Assembly (NCBI GenBank): GCA_024275135.1
Contig: JAJRZS010000034.1
Coordinates: 1-64,000 of the forward strand
DNA from: Planctomycetota bacterium
GTDB taxonomy: Bacteria > Planctomycetota > UBA1135
Reading direction: 5' to 3'
Length of the DNA stretch: 64,000 bases
A program made the position numbers and the translations under genes. Shown here piece by piece: positions 52,736-62,610 of the stretch (position 1 is the stretch's first letter; every line of letters begins with the position of its first letter). The notes under the pieces are model-generated. The model made no database searches, was not told where the DNA came from, and saw nothing but the letters and a program-made list of their open reading frames with translations.

Positions 52736-54391
52736 CTACAGCAGCATCAAGGCCGGATCCTCCAGAAGCTCGCGTACACGCACCATGAAGCGCGCACCAT
52801 CGGCACCGTCGACCAGGCGGTGGTCGATGCTGATGGAAAGATTCATGACTTGCGCAGCGACGATGTCATCCCCCTTGCAACGCGGCAGTTTGCGCATGGC
52901 ATGCACGCCCATAATGGCAACTTCTGGGAAGTTGATGATGGGAGTGGCAAAAACGCCACCGATGTTGCCGGCATTGGTGATGCTAAAGGTGCTATCGGAA
53001 AAGTCGTCGGGCTTCAACTTACCGGCGCGAGCGCGTTCGGCGATGTCCATCAAATCCGCCGAGAGTAGCAAAATGTTTTTCAGATTGACGTCTTTGACCG
53101 CCGGCACCACCAATCCGTTGGGGGTATCCACAGCAATGCCAAGGTTGACATATTTCTTCTGCAGGATGACCCCGCGCTCTTCATCCAGCTCGGCATTGAG
53201 TTGGGGAAACTCCTGCAAAGCCATCGCCGCCGCCTTCATGATGTAGCCCATGTAAGTGACTTTGATGCCGTAGCGCGCGCCAATCTCCTTGGCCTTCACC
53301 CGCGCCGCAATCAGCTCGGTGCAATCCACCTCTTCAATCAAAGAGAAGTGCGTGGCTGTGAACTTGGAGCGCGTCATCGCCTCGGCGGTTTTGCGGCGAA
53401 TACCGCGGAAGGGGATTTCCTCGACTTCGCGGGCACCCAGCACCTGCGGGAACTGAGGCAAAGCCACAGGGTTCGACGCGGGCGCAGGTGCCGAACTTGC
53501 TGCCGCCGCAGGTGCAGCAGGGGCCACAGCGGGCGGCGCAACAGACGCAGGCTGGTTAGAGGGAGCAGGTGCAGACGCTGCGGCGCGCACGTCTTCGGGC
53601 TTCACCCGACCACGAGGACCACTGCCCACCACGGTGGTCAAATCCACACCCAACTCCCGAGCCAAACGTCGGGTAGCCGGCGCAGCCAAGACTTTGCGGT
53701 TGGGGTCGGCAGCTTGCACTGCAGGCGGGGAAGCCGGCGTGGTAGCTGCGGGGGTGGTGGGCTCGGAAGCCGGGGCTGCTGGCACTGAAGCAGCCGCAGG
53801 CGGGGCCGCCAAAGCATCCCCGGTAGCCGTAGCCAAAACAAAAATCACATCACCCACTTTGGCGACTTCGCCCTCAGCCACCAAAGTCTTTTGCAAGACG
53901 CCGGCGGCAGGCGAGGGAATCTCCACAGTGGCCTTATCCGTCATCACTTCGACAATGGGTTGGTCTTCGCTAACCGTAGCGCCTTCTTCCGTAATCCAGC
54001 GCACGATTTCGCCTTCGTGAACACCTTCGCCGATGTCGGGTAGCTGGAACTCCAAGGTGCTGCCGCTGGTCGCTGGGGCCACTGCTGGTGCGGCGGCAGC
54101 CTCCACTTCTGGTGTGGCTGCCGGTGGCGCAACCTCAGCACCACCCGCATCTCCTTGCTCCAGAACGAAAATAACTTCCCCCACCTTGGCAACATCACCT
54201 TCGGCGAAACGGTGTTGTCGCACCACGCCGGCTGCCGGCGAAGGGATTTCTACCGTAGCCTTATCCGTCATCACTTCGACGATGGGATCGTCTTCTTGCA
54301 CGGATGAGCCCTCGGGCACTATCCAGCGCACGATTTCGCCTTCGTGGACACCTTCCCCAATGTCGGGGAGTTGAAACTCTAGAGTACTCAT
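52736..54391 (-). CDS. dihydrolipoamide acyltransferase E2 with two lipoyl domains
   Basis: Core of a 2-oxoacid dehydrogenase complex. 551 residues: lipoyl domain 1 (2-78, lipoyl K44 in MTDKATVEI), Ala/Pro linker, lipoyl domain 2 (111-187, K153), linker, E1/E3-binding domain near 234-272 (APATRRLARELGVDL), a long Ala/Pro linker, and the catalytic domain with SIDHRLVDGADGARF, containing the active His and Asp. The two lipoyl domains are nearly alike (both begin STLEFQLPDIGEGVHEGEIV), pointing to recent duplication or conversion. Acetyl or branched acyl specificity is not decided by eye. Confidence 0.93.
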   Translation of the reverse strand: MSTLEFQLPDIGEGVHEGEIVRWIVPEGSSVQEDDPIVEVMTDKATVEIPSPAAGVVRQHRFAEGDVAKVGEVIFVLEQGDAGGAEVAPPAATPEVEAAAAPAVAPATSGSTLEFQLPDIGEGVHEGEIVRWITEEGATVSEDQPIVEVMTDKATVEIPSPAAGVLQKTLVAEGEVAKVGDVIFVLATATGDALAAPPAAASVPAAPASEPTTPAATTPASPPAVQAADPNRKVLAAPATRRLARELGVDLTTVVGSGPRGRVKPEDVRAAASAPAPSNQPASVAPPAVAPAAPAAAASSAPAPASNPVALPQFPQVLGAREVEEIPFRGIRRKTAEAMTRSKFTATHFSLIEEVDCTELIAARVKAKEIGARYGIKVTYMGYIMKAAAMALQEFPQLNAELDEERGVILQKKYVNLGIAVDTPNGLVVPAVKDVNLKNILLLSADLMDIAERARAGKLKPDDFSDSTFSITNAGNIGGVFATPIINFPEVAIMGVHAMRKLPRCKGDDIVAAQVMNLSISIDHRLVDGADGARFMVRVRELLEDPALMLL

Positions 54392-54403
54392 GATTGTTGT
54401 GGG

Positions 54404-55381
54404 TTAGAAGTCGAGAACTTCTTCGATGGCGTCAAAAACTCTACGCGCATCGGGCAGGTAGTAGTTTTCCAAAGTGTTGGGGAAGGGAGTATCAAAGCCA
54501 GCCACCCGTTTGATGGGCGCTTCGATGGTTTCGATGGCACGCTCGGCGATCAAGGCAGACAATTCCGCGCCATAACCACAGAAACGAGGGGCCTCATGCA
54601 CAATCACCACCCGTCCGCAATCACGGGCAGCTTGCAACACGGCTTCTTCATCAAGCGGCATCAGGGTGCGCAAATCGACGATGCGTACATCTTTGTTTCG
54701 CGCCTCTTTGATGCGTTTGGCTGCATCCACGCAAACCGGCACCATGGCACCATAGCAGTAAACCACGGCGTCGCCACCCGGGGTAACTTCGCGCGTAGTG
54801 GACAACGGCACTTCATACACGCCTTCCGGCACCTCCTCGCGGGAGTTTCTGTAAAGAGCCTTCGGTTCCATAAACAAAACCGGGTCTGGATCGTTAATGC
54901 TGGCAATCAACAAACCCTTGGCATCGTAGGGTGTGGAAGGAATCACCACTTTGAGGCCAGGAGTGTGGGCAAAATAGGCCTCTCCTGATTGGGAGTGATA
55001 AAGACCACCCCGAATCCCGCCACCATAGGGAGTGCGAATCGTCATTGGCACCGTGTATTGGCCACCACTGCGATAACGCATCTTGGCCGCTTCGGAAACA
55101 ATTTGGTCGAAGGCTGGAAAAATGAAATCCTGAAACTGAATTTCACAGACGGGGCGCATGCCATTCAACGCCAAGCCGATACCGACACCAATGATGCCAT
55201 CCTCCGACAAAGGCGTATCGAAACAACGCTCCTCTCCAAATTCGGATGTGAGATTTTCAGTAGCAAGGAAAACACCGCCCTTAGGGCCGACGTCTTCCCC
55301 CATCACGAGAACCGACTCATCTTCTCTCATGATGGAACGAAGGCCATCATTGACAGCCTGAACCATGGTGATTGCGCTCAC
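54404..55381 (-). CDS. 2-oxoacid dehydrogenase E1 beta subunit
   Basis: 325 residues, the transketolase-like beta chain completing the ThDP site. Seen: VNDGLRSIMREDESVLVMGEDVG (two segments), FDTPLSEDGIIGVGIGLAL, CEIQFQDFIFPAFDQIVSEA, TIRTPYGGGIRGGLYHSQS and VVIPSTPYDAKGLL. It overlaps the E1-alpha upstream by 4 bases and lies 12 bases before E2. It is the only E1-beta in the window and must serve both E1-alpha chains if both are used. Confidence 0.94.
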   Translation of the reverse strand: MSAITMVQAVNDGLRSIMREDESVLVMGEDVGPKGGVFLATENLTSEFGEERCFDTPLSEDGIIGVGIGLALNGMRPVCEIQFQDFIFPAFDQIVSEAAKMRYRSGGQYTVPMTIRTPYGGGIRGGLYHSQSGEAYFAHTPGLKVVIPSTPYDAKGLLIASINDPDPVLFMEPKALYRNSREEVPEGVYEVPLSTTREVTPGGDAVVYCYGAMVPVCVDAAKRIKEARNKDVRIVDLRTLMPLDEEAVLQAARDCGRVVIVHEAPRFCGYGAELSALIAERAIETIEAPIKRVAGFDTPFPNTLENYYLPDARRVFDAIEEVLDF

Positions 55382-56493
55382 AGTGGGAATTCTCCTTTTT
55401 CGTCAACCGCTTCGTCGCGTTGGGCAAAGTGTTGGATGCATGCATGCATTTGCTGCTCAAGATGAACCGGCATCTGCGCAAACACGTCACTAAAGATGCT
55501 GCCCAAGGGCGGACGGGATTTTGACTCTGCTTGTCTGGCCGCAGCCATCATGGCGTCGGCGGTTTCCGCAGCAATTGCAGTCACTTTCTCTTCATCGAGA
55601 TGACCTTCTGCAATCAAGAAATTGCGGAAACGAGTGAGAGGATCTCGTTTTTCCCATTCGGCAAACAACTTGGGATCTACATAGCGACTGGGATCATCCG
55701 AGGTGGAATGCCCTCCCATGCGGAAAGTGACCGCCTCGATAAGAGTTGGGCCTTCGCCAGCGCGCGCGCGCTTCACCGCATCGGAAACGGCTCGATAAAC
55801 CGCCAGCACATCATTACCATCCACCTGAACCCCAGGCACCCCATAAGCCTCGCCTTTGATCGCATAGCTTTTGGCCTTGGTTTGCTTGCTACTCGGACAG
55901 CTGATGGCCCACTGATTGTTTTGACACAAGAACACCACAGGAGCTTTCATGACTCCGGCAAAATTCAAACCTGAGTGAAAGCCTAAGGTGCTAGTGGAAC
56001 CATCGCCAAAGGTGGTCAGTACCACCCCCTTTTCTCCACGCTTCTTCATCGCCACAGCCACACCCACTGCATTTGGAATCTGGGTGCCTAAAGGGGAAGA
56101 AATCGACAACCATTTGATAGGCTCTAGAAAGCTGAAGTGCACCGGCATTTGACGACCTTGAGCGTTGTCGTCGCAGTTGCCAAACATGTTGTCGAACATG
56201 CCCTCCAAACTGATACCGTGATAAAACATCATCGCGAAATCGCGGTAGTGAGGAGCAATCCAATCGGTATCCGGATCCATGGCCGCCGCCCCCCCTACCG
56301 AAGTGGCTTCCACGCCTTTGTTGGGAATGGAAAAACCAATCTTGCCCGTGCGTTGGAGATTCATGCAGCGCTCATCGAAAGCACGGGTTTGCACGATGGC
56401 TCGGTACATGCGCAACAAAGTATCCCGCTTCAAACGCGGTGCTTTGCCGACTTTGGCGCCGGTTTCGTCGAGGATTTGCAGGATGTCAGTCAT
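55378..56493 (-). CDS. 2-oxoacid dehydrogenase E1 alpha subunit, first paralog
   Basis: 371 residues. ThDP site GDGSTSTLGFHSGLNFAG ending in NNQWAIS; SSKQTKAKSYAIKGEAYGVP; TFRMGGHSTSDDPSRYV. The N-terminal helix LLRMYRAIVQTRAFDERCMN is typical. It lies 16 bases after lipA and is coupled to E1-beta by a 4-base overlap, so it is the natural partner. The pattern agrees with pyruvate or branched-chain oxoacid dehydrogenases of the alpha2-beta2 class. Confidence 0.93.
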   Translation of the reverse strand: MTDILQILDETGAKVGKAPRLKRDTLLRMYRAIVQTRAFDERCMNLQRTGKIGFSIPNKGVEATSVGGAAAMDPDTDWIAPHYRDFAMMFYHGISLEGMFDNMFGNCDDNAQGRQMPVHFSFLEPIKWLSISSPLGTQIPNAVGVAVAMKKRGEKGVVLTTFGDGSTSTLGFHSGLNFAGVMKAPVVFLCQNNQWAISCPSSKQTKAKSYAIKGEAYGVPGVQVDGNDVLAVYRAVSDAVKRARAGEGPTLIEAVTFRMGGHSTSDDPSRYVDPKLFAEWEKRDPLTRFRNFLIAEGHLDEEKVTAIAAETADAMMAAARQAESKSRPPLGSIFSDVFAQMPVHLEQQMHACIQHFAQRDEAVDEKGEFPL

Positions 56494-56509
56494 GGCAACG
56501 GGCGAGCAC

Positions 56510-57388
56510 TCAAACCACCATCGATTGGCTCAGCAGGAAGTGCTCGGCAGCTTTGTAGGAAGAACGCACCAAAGGTCCGGAGGCGCAAAAAGAAAAACCA
56601 TAGTCTTGTTCGGCCACTTCTTTCCAGGCGTCGAAAGACTCGGGGTGAATGTAGGCCGACACTTTCAGATGGCGTTGGGTAGGCTGCAAATATTGACCCA
56701 AGGTAAGGATGGAGACGCCAACCGCGCGCAAATCGGCCATGGTTTGTCGGATTTCCTCCCCCGTCTCACCAAGCCCAAGCATGATCGAAGACTTGGTGAC
56801 GATATCCGGACGAAATCGTTTCGCCTCGGCCAAAACTTCTAAAGTTTGCCCGTATTTGGCACGCACATCCCTAACCGTGCGATGCAAACGCTCCACGGTT
56901 TCGATGTTGTGGGCAAAGACATCCAAGCCAGTGTCGCAAACAGTATGGATACAGTCGGCACGACCTTGAAAATCGGGGGTGAGTGCCTCTACCAATAGAC
57001 TGGGGCGGCGCGCTTTGATGGCGCGAATGGTGGCTGCGTAGTGGCCGGCGCCAAAATCGGGGAGGTCATCCCGATCCACGCTGGTCAGCACCACATAGCG
57101 GAGGGAAGGGATGTCGGCACTAGCCGCCACTTTTTCTGGCTCCTGGGCGTCTAGCCACCCTCGGGGATTGCCGGTTTTCACCGCGCAGAAACGGCAACCA
57201 CGGGTGCAAGTATCGCCCATCAGCATGATGGTGGCTGTGCCATCGGCCCAGCATTCGCCTAGATTCGGGCACCGCGCCTCCTCGCAAACAGTGTATAAGC
57301 TCTTTTCTCGAAGTGATTTACGCAGCGAAGCGGTGGTCTCCCCGGTAGGGAGCTTCATCTTCAGCCAGGAGGGTTTGGGTGTAGTCAC
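56510..57388 (-). CDS. lipA: lipoyl synthase LipA
   Basis: Radical SAM enzyme that adds two sulfurs to protein-bound octanoate. 292 residues. Auxiliary cluster motif [12 protein letters not shown] (CX4CX5C), SAM cluster motif CTRGCRFC (CX3CX2C), and the C-terminal RSSYKA serine that ligates the auxiliary cluster. Starts at GTG (57388). It leads the dehydrogenase operon whose E2 carries the two lipoyl lysines it modifies. The 109-base gap before it probably contains the promoter, but I see no convincing boxes. Confidence 0.96.
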   Translation of the reverse strand: MTTPKPSWLKMKLPTGETTASLRKSLREKSLYTVCEEARCPNLGECWADGTATIMLMGDTCTRGCRFCAVKTGNPRGWLDAQEPEKVAASADIPSLRYVVLTSVDRDDLPDFGAGHYAATIRAIKARRPSLLVEALTPDFQGRADCIHTVCDTGLDVFAHNIETVERLHRTVRDVRAKYGQTLEVLAEAKRFRPDIVTKSSIMLGLGETGEEIRQTMADLRAVGVSILTLGQYLQPTQRHLKVSAYIHPESFDAWKEVAEQDYGFSFCASGPLVRSSYKAAEHFLLSQSMVV

Positions 57389-57497
57389 AGGGCGAAATTC
57401 GAGGAACAGGAACCGCAGATTATAGCCCTGCCTCTGAGCCTCGGCCTCAGATTCGATTCGGCAATATTGCCGAATTTTATGGCGAAACCCCGTTTAA

Positions 57498-58079
57498 TTA
57501 AGTAAGGAGAAAGTTGGCTAACAGCCGATCGCCCTCTGGGGTAAGGATGGATTCGGGGTGAAACTGCACCCCAAACCAGGGGCCCGCAACATGCTGCACC
57601 CCCATCACCAACCCTTCCTCCGTCCAAGCCACCAACTCCAAAACTGCCGGCAAGGAGGAGCGCTGGGCCCGCAAGCTGTGATACCGCCCAGCCTGAAAGG
57701 GATTGGGCAAGTTTTGAAAAAGGCGGGCATGCGCGGCATAGATCACCTGCGCTGGCTTGCCATGACAGGGGCTGGGGTCGGTCTCCAGATGCCCACCCAA
57801 AGCTTCCACCAAGGACTGGTGACCCAAACACACGCCCAAACATGGTGTTCTTGCAGGCCATGCCGCCAGCAATTCCAGGCTCACCCCTGCATCTTGGGGC
57901 CGCCCGGGGCCGGGGCTGAGCACCAAGCCATCCCAAGGCTCGACCAGCAGCTGCTCCACGGTTTGCTGGTCGTTGCGCACCACCTCCACTTCCGCCCCCA
58001 AATGCGCGAGCGCCTGAAACAGGTTGTAGGTGAAGGAATCGTAGTTGTCCAACAACAACAAGCGCGGCTTAGCTTTCAT
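57498..58079 (-). CDS. anthranilate/aminodeoxychorismate synthase glutamine amidotransferase
   Basis: 193 residues, class I glutamine amidotransferase releasing ammonia for chorismate conversion in tryptophan (TrpG) or folate (PabA) synthesis. Seen: LLLLDNYDSFTYNLFQAL, LVLSPGPGRPQDAG, catalytic Cys in LGVCLGHQSL, and His/Glu in GVQFHPESILT. The ATG at 58079 overlaps the mutS stop by 11 bases; a start six codons upstream is possible. The synthase partner is not in the window, so TrpG or PabA cannot be chosen. Confidence 0.9.
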   Translation of the reverse strand: MKAKPRLLLLDNYDSFTYNLFQALAHLGAEVEVVRNDQQTVEQLLVEPWDGLVLSPGPGRPQDAGVSLELLAAWPARTPCLGVCLGHQSLVEALGGHLETDPSPCHGKPAQVIYAAHARLFQNLPNPFQAGRYHSLRAQRSSLPAVLELVAWTEEGLVMGVQHVAGPWFGVQFHPESILTPEGDRLLANFLLT

Positions 58080-60807
58080 GAGCAAGAGCTTGCACAATGC
58101 GCGCCAACATCTGCCAGGCCTCGATGGGCGGCAGCTGGTTCAAATCGGTGGTCCGCAGTTCTTGCAATAAGTCGGCATCGGCTTGCTCAAGGACATCGAA
58201 CAAACCGGGTTGATGCACCAAAGCTTCTACCGGCAGCTCGGGGATGCGCTCGGTTTGCCCTTGCAGGATGCGTCGCGAAAGCCCTTCTTCATCGCGTTCT
58301 ACCTTGTGCAAAATGGTGCTGGCGCGCTCCAACACTTCGCGTGGCAAGCCAGCCAACTGAGCTACATGGATGCCGTAGCTGCGATCCGTTCCTCCCTCTT
58401 CAATGCGGTGCAAGAAAACGATTTCCTCACCCCATTCGCGCACCGCCACATTGAGATTGGTGGCGCCTGGTAACTCCTTGGCTAAATCGGTGAGTTGATG
58501 ATAGTGAGTGGCAAACAAGCAACGCGCGCCGATCTTATTGTGCACATATTCGCAAACCGCCCAGGCGATGGCCAAACCATCAAAGGTGCTGGTTCCGCGA
58601 CCCACCTCATCCAACAGCAGCAAACTACGCTCGGTAGCGAAACGCAGGATATTCGCGGTTTCCACCATTTCCACCATGAAGGTGGATTGACCACGGCTGA
58701 TGTCATCCCCACTGCCTAGACGGGTAAAAATGCGGTCGACCAAGGTGAGGCGGGCGGAGTCGGCGGGAACGAAACTACCCATTTGAGCAAGCAGCACAAC
58801 CAAGGCCGTTTGCCGTAAGTAGGTGGATTTACCACTCATATTGGGGCCGGTGAGGATAGCCAAAAAGGCCTGCGTCGAATCCCCATGGGTATCGCCGAGC
58901 AGGGTGTCGTTGGGCACAAAGGGGTGCTCCAACAAAGCAGCCTCCACCACGGGGTGACGCCCCTCTCGGATTTCCAACACCCCGCAACATGTTTCCTCGG
59001 CAGTAACAAATTGTGGGCGCACAAAGCGACGTTCTGCGGCCACCGCAGCAAGCCCCTGCAACACATCCAGCTCGGCCAAAGCACGTGCGGTGGCGAAAAA
59101 CCGAGCAACCTGGGCACGCACGGCATCGCGCAACTCTTCAAACAAACGAAACTCCAGTTCCTTCAGCTTGTCTTCCGCGCCCAGCACTTTGGCTTCATAT
59201 TCCTTGAGCTCTGGAGTGATATAACGCTCGGCGTTTTTCAGGGTTTGCTTGCGAATGTAATCCTCCGGGGCGCGCTCGGCATTGCTGCGACTCAATTCGA
59301 TGTAATAGCCGAAGACTCGATTGAATCCCAACTTCACCGGCACGCCCAGGCGCTCGCTTTCGCGCACCTGCAAGGCCGCCAAATAATCTTTGCCCCCGCG
59401 GGCAAGATTCCGCAGCTCATCCACTTCTGCAGAGAATCCATCGCGGATTAGTCCTCCGTCTTTAAGGAATAGAGGGGGCTCCTCCACCAAACTTTGACGA
59501 ATGCGGGCCGAAACTCCAGGGCAGGCATCCAGCTGCGCCAGCAAACGAGTTAAGGCAGAGCTTTGCGCAGACCCCAAGGCCTCTTCCAATTGGGGGACGC
59601 GTTCCAAGGCACGCGCCAGCCCCAGCAAATCCCGCGCCCCAGCCCGCCCACTGGCCAATTTTGCGGCAAGGCGCTCCAAATCTCCCAAGCCATCGAGAGC
59701 TTCTGCCGCCGTCCGCCGCCGCGCCGCATCTTGAAAGAACTCTTCCACCCCGTCTTGGCGTTCGCGAATGGCAGGTTCCTCGACCAGGGGTTCCAACAAC
59801 CAGTCGCGTAACAAGCGCGCCCCCATGGGCGTACCCGTGCGATCCAAAATCGCCAACAAAGTGCCCTGACGCCCCCCATCCTGCTGATTGCGCACAATCT
59901 CCAAAGTGCGGCGCGTCACCCGGTCGAGCACCAAATGTTGCTGCGCTTGATGCAATTGCAAATCGCGCAACTGATCCAAGGATGAGCGCTGGGTTTCCGC
60001 CAAGAATTCCAGCAGTCCACCACAGGCCGCCAAAATTTCATCGCGACCTTCGATGCCATAAGCTTCCAAGGTGGCCACTTTCAAACGTTGGCATAAATCA
60101 CGACGCCCGTTGCGGGCGTCAAAAAACCAAGGCATGCGGCGCGCCAGGGGAATCTCTTCTTGGGTGACACAAGCGCAAACCTTGGCCACTGCCGCATGGG
60201 CCGCAGCCTCCTCTTCAGGAAATTCCGCCACCAAGACTTCTGCTGGATGAATCCGCGCCAATTCCTCCGGCAAGCGCGCCAGGTCGGTGGTGGCACATTT
60301 GAAAACCCCTGTGGTGAGGTCGGCCCAGGCCAAGCCGACGCGCCAGGAGTCTAGAGCTTGCTCAGTTTGCGCCTTCCCCCTTGGCACTTCCACATGCACG
60401 GCCAACACAAACAAAGGCTCACTGCCAACCAAGGTTTCCTCTTCCAACAAAGTGCCTGGGGTAACCACGCGCACAATATCTCGCTCCACGATGCCCTTCA
60501 CTTCCTTGGGATCTTGGAGTTGTTCGCAAATCGCCACCGTATGTCCTGCGCGCACCAAGCGGGTGAGGTAACCCTCCATGGCCCGCACTGGCACGCCAGC
60601 CATGGGCACCTCGCGTTCTTTATCGCGCGCCGTCAGCGTCAACCCCAACTCCTTGGCCGCCACCTTGGCGTCCTCGAAAAACATCTCATAGAAATCCCCC
60701 ATGCGGAAAAAAAGCAGCGCATCTGGCTGCTTGTTCTTGGCGGCGAAGAATTGCCGCATCATCGGCGTTTCTTCGGGCCGGGCCTTCGGGGATTTGGTTG
60801 GACTCAC
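58069..60807 (-). CDS. mutS: DNA mismatch repair protein MutS
   Basis: Recognises mismatches and small loops. 912 residues, slightly longer than E. coli MutS. Mismatch wedge F-x-E in FFRMGDFYEMFF; connector, lever and clamp regions; ATPase with Walker A GPNMSGKSTYLRQTA, GRGQSTFMVEM, Walker B LLLDEVGRGTSTFDG and LFATHYHQL. It starts at GTG 60807. A TAAAAT -10-like box (60817-60822, minus strand) lies 9 bases before it, giving a very short leader. MutL is not in the window. Confidence 0.95.
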   Translation of the reverse strand: MSPTKSPKARPEETPMMRQFFAAKNKQPDALLFFRMGDFYEMFFEDAKVAAKELGLTLTARDKEREVPMAGVPVRAMEGYLTRLVRAGHTVAICEQLQDPKEVKGIVERDIVRVVTPGTLLEEETLVGSEPLFVLAVHVEVPRGKAQTEQALDSWRVGLAWADLTTGVFKCATTDLARLPEELARIHPAEVLVAEFPEEEAAAHAAVAKVCACVTQEEIPLARRMPWFFDARNGRRDLCQRLKVATLEAYGIEGRDEILAACGGLLEFLAETQRSSLDQLRDLQLHQAQQHLVLDRVTRRTLEIVRNQQDGGRQGTLLAILDRTGTPMGARLLRDWLLEPLVEEPAIRERQDGVEEFFQDAARRRTAAEALDGLGDLERLAAKLASGRAGARDLLGLARALERVPQLEEALGSAQSSALTRLLAQLDACPGVSARIRQSLVEEPPLFLKDGGLIRDGFSAEVDELRNLARGGKDYLAALQVRESERLGVPVKLGFNRVFGYYIELSRSNAERAPEDYIRKQTLKNAERYITPELKEYEAKVLGAEDKLKELEFRLFEELRDAVRAQVARFFATARALAELDVLQGLAAVAAERRFVRPQFVTAEETCCGVLEIREGRHPVVEAALLEHPFVPNDTLLGDTHGDSTQAFLAILTGPNMSGKSTYLRQTALVVLLAQMGSFVPADSARLTLVDRIFTRLGSGDDISRGQSTFMVEMVETANILRFATERSLLLLDEVGRGTSTFDGLAIAWAVCEYVHNKIGARCLFATHYHQLTDLAKELPGATNLNVAVREWGEEIVFLHRIEEGGTDRSYGIHVAQLAGLPREVLERASTILHKVERDEEGLSRRILQGQTERIPELPVEALVHQPGLFDVLEQADADLLQELRTTDLNQLPPIEAWQMLARIVQALAHES

Positions 60808-60902
60808 GCTGCCCAGATTTTAGCTGACTCTTCCCTCGCTCAACCGTATTCCTAATTATGGCCAAGGCCTTGCTACCATGATTCTCTAGTCTTTGCTCCC
60901 CC

Positions 60903-62204
60903 ATGCCGCGCATCCTTCCACGTCTCCTCGCCCTCACTGTCTTGGGCTGCAGCGTGTCTTGCGCGTCTTCCGTCTTCACCAACTACCCTGACGACGCCTG
61001 GATTGGCCTCGACGCCTTCCAAAATGGGGAATTTTCCTACGCCGCCGATGAATTTTCCTTTCTTGAAGGCACGCGTGGCAGCAACGAGTTTTTAGCTCAT
61101 GCCGAGGCCGGAATGGCCTATCACGTCGGCGGGGAATTGGAAAAAGCCATCGACGAATGGCTCACCGCCTTAGATGTGGTGGACGGATATGCAGGGCGGC
61201 CTACTATCAGCGGACGCACGGTAGGTGAAGGAGCGCTGTCGATGCTGGTGAACGATAAAACCATTCCCTACGACGGTGAAGGTTTTGAAATCGTATTGTT
61301 GCATGCTTTTTTAGCTTGGGATTATTTGCGTTTAGGCCAACTCAGCGATGCCCTGGTGGAGGTCAAACGTGGTTACGAATTCGAGCAACTCGAACAAGAA
61401 CGATACGGCAACACTTATGGCATGAACCGCTTTGGGCGTTTTGTCGCTGCCCTGGCTCAAGACATGGATGGTCAATACGATGAAGCACTCATCGACTTAA
61501 ATCGTCTGGCCAAGGATTTGCCGGATCACCCCGTGGTCAAATACTCCCTGGCGCGCATTAAGCGCTTGCGTTCCCAACAAAGAGCGAAAGAACTTTCGCG
61601 CTCGGAACTCATTGTAGTTTTCGAAGTGGGACATATGCCCGAGAAGGTTGCCACGGAATTCACCTACAACACCAACCGCTCCATCGGCAAAATATCCATT
61701 CCCAAGTTTGGGCCTTCCTCCTCTACCAACACGCGCAAACTTCAAGTCCGTCTGGATAACCGCCTTCTTGGACGCACCCAAAGTTTGGAGAATGTCCTGC
61801 AGGTAGGACGCGCCAATCTGGATGATCGCATTGGCTGGGTAACAACCAAAGCCTTTGGCCGCAGTATCGGGAAAACTCTCATCGTCGATAAGGTTGCAGA
61901 GAAAGCCGAAGAAAAACACGGAGAGTGGGCTGGGATTTTGGTTGGGGTTGCCGGCTCGATTCTCAACACCCTCACCGAAAGCGCCGATTTGCGATCTTGG
62001 CTCACTCTACCCAAAGATATCCAGGTCTTGCGCACGCATGTGCAGCCTGGAGAGCACCAGATTCAGCTGGTGGGCCCCAACAATTCCACAATTGACCTAG
62101 GAATTTACTCATTTGAAGCGGGTTCGCCCGTACTCCTTAATGTGCGCGCCATTGGGCAACAGTTGTTTGTCCACCCACGCCCGCCATCGCAACCTCGCCC
62201 CTAA
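60903..62204 (+). CDS. COG3014-family lipoprotein
   Basis: 433 residues with a lipoprotein signal (LLALTVLGCSVSC; lipobox VLGC). The mature part is a TPR-like solenoid at about 35-215 (YAADEFSFLEGTRGSNEFLAHAE in two helices, then YDEALIDLNRLAKDLPDHPV), followed by a domain with LIVVFEVGHMPEKV and a glycine-rich helix AGILVGVAGSILNTLTES. Members of this family lie beside ycfL and lpoB in several genomes, as here. Precise function unknown. It heads a plus-strand operon, 95 bases from divergent mutS. Confidence 0.78.
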   Translation: MPRILPRLLALTVLGCSVSCASSVFTNYPDDAWIGLDAFQNGEFSYAADEFSFLEGTRGSNEFLAHAEAGMAYHVGGELEKAIDEWLTALDVVDGYAGRPTISGRTVGEGALSMLVNDKTIPYDGEGFEIVLLHAFLAWDYLRLGQLSDALVEVKRGYEFEQLEQERYGNTYGMNRFGRFVAALAQDMDGQYDEALIDLNRLAKDLPDHPVVKYSLARIKRLRSQQRAKELSRSELIVVFEVGHMPEKVATEFTYNTNRSIGKISIPKFGPSSSTNTRKLQVRLDNRLLGRTQSLENVLQVGRANLDDRIGWVTTKAFGRSIGKTLIVDKVAEKAEEKHGEWAGILVGVAGSILNTLTESADLRSWLTLPKDIQVLRTHVQPGEHQIQLVGPNNSTIDLGIYSFEAGSPVLLNVRAIGQQLFVHPRPPSQPRP

Positions 62205-62214
62205 ACTTGTTGCC

Positions 62215-62607
62215 ATGAACAAACCGCTTTTTTTCGTCTTCTCCCTCGCTCTCTTCGGCCTGGCATGCAGCTCCGCAGGGGTGCAAAATGGCCCTCTCAG
62301 CGGCACCGCGCGCTATGTCGGCGATGACGATATTGATGATTTGGTGGAGCTTTCCACCGAACGCATTCGCTTTGGTCGCTCCGATGTTGCGGTTTACCAA
62401 GTGGAATTAGTCAATCGCGACGAAGACGACATCTCGGTGGAATACCGTGCACGTTGGTACGACGCCGACGGCATCGAGGTGCAAAATGTCGCTCGCTCTT
62501 GGAAGAAGGTTTTTGTACCTGGCCGCTCCCATCAACCCGTCACTTCGGTCGCACCCAATATGGAAGCCGTGCGCTGCGAACTGGAAGTGCGCTTGTCCGA
62601 GAATTAA
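62215..62607 (+). CDS. YcfL-family (DUF1425) lipoprotein
   Basis: 130 residues from the ATG at 62215, ten bases after the previous stop. Signal MNKPLFFVFSLALFGLAC with Cys at 18. The mature part is a small beta-sandwich: VYQVELVNRDEDDISVEYRA with RWYDADGIEV, which follows the E. coli YcfL pattern (YRFYWYDARGLE). YcfL is of unknown function but is encoded beside LpoB. The frame continues upstream to 62113, inside the previous gene. Confidence 0.75.
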   Translation: MNKPLFFVFSLALFGLACSSAGVQNGPLSGTARYVGDDDIDDLVELSTERIRFGRSDVAVYQVELVNRDEDDISVEYRARWYDADGIEVQNVARSWKKVFVPGRSHQPVTSVAPNMEAVRCELEVRLSEN

Positions 62608-62610
62608 TCC

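Noticed and set aside
55740-55765. Short GC dinucleotide run in the first E1-alpha gene
   Set aside because: It is only about five repeats, in frame with coding sequence and explained by Arg/Ala codons.
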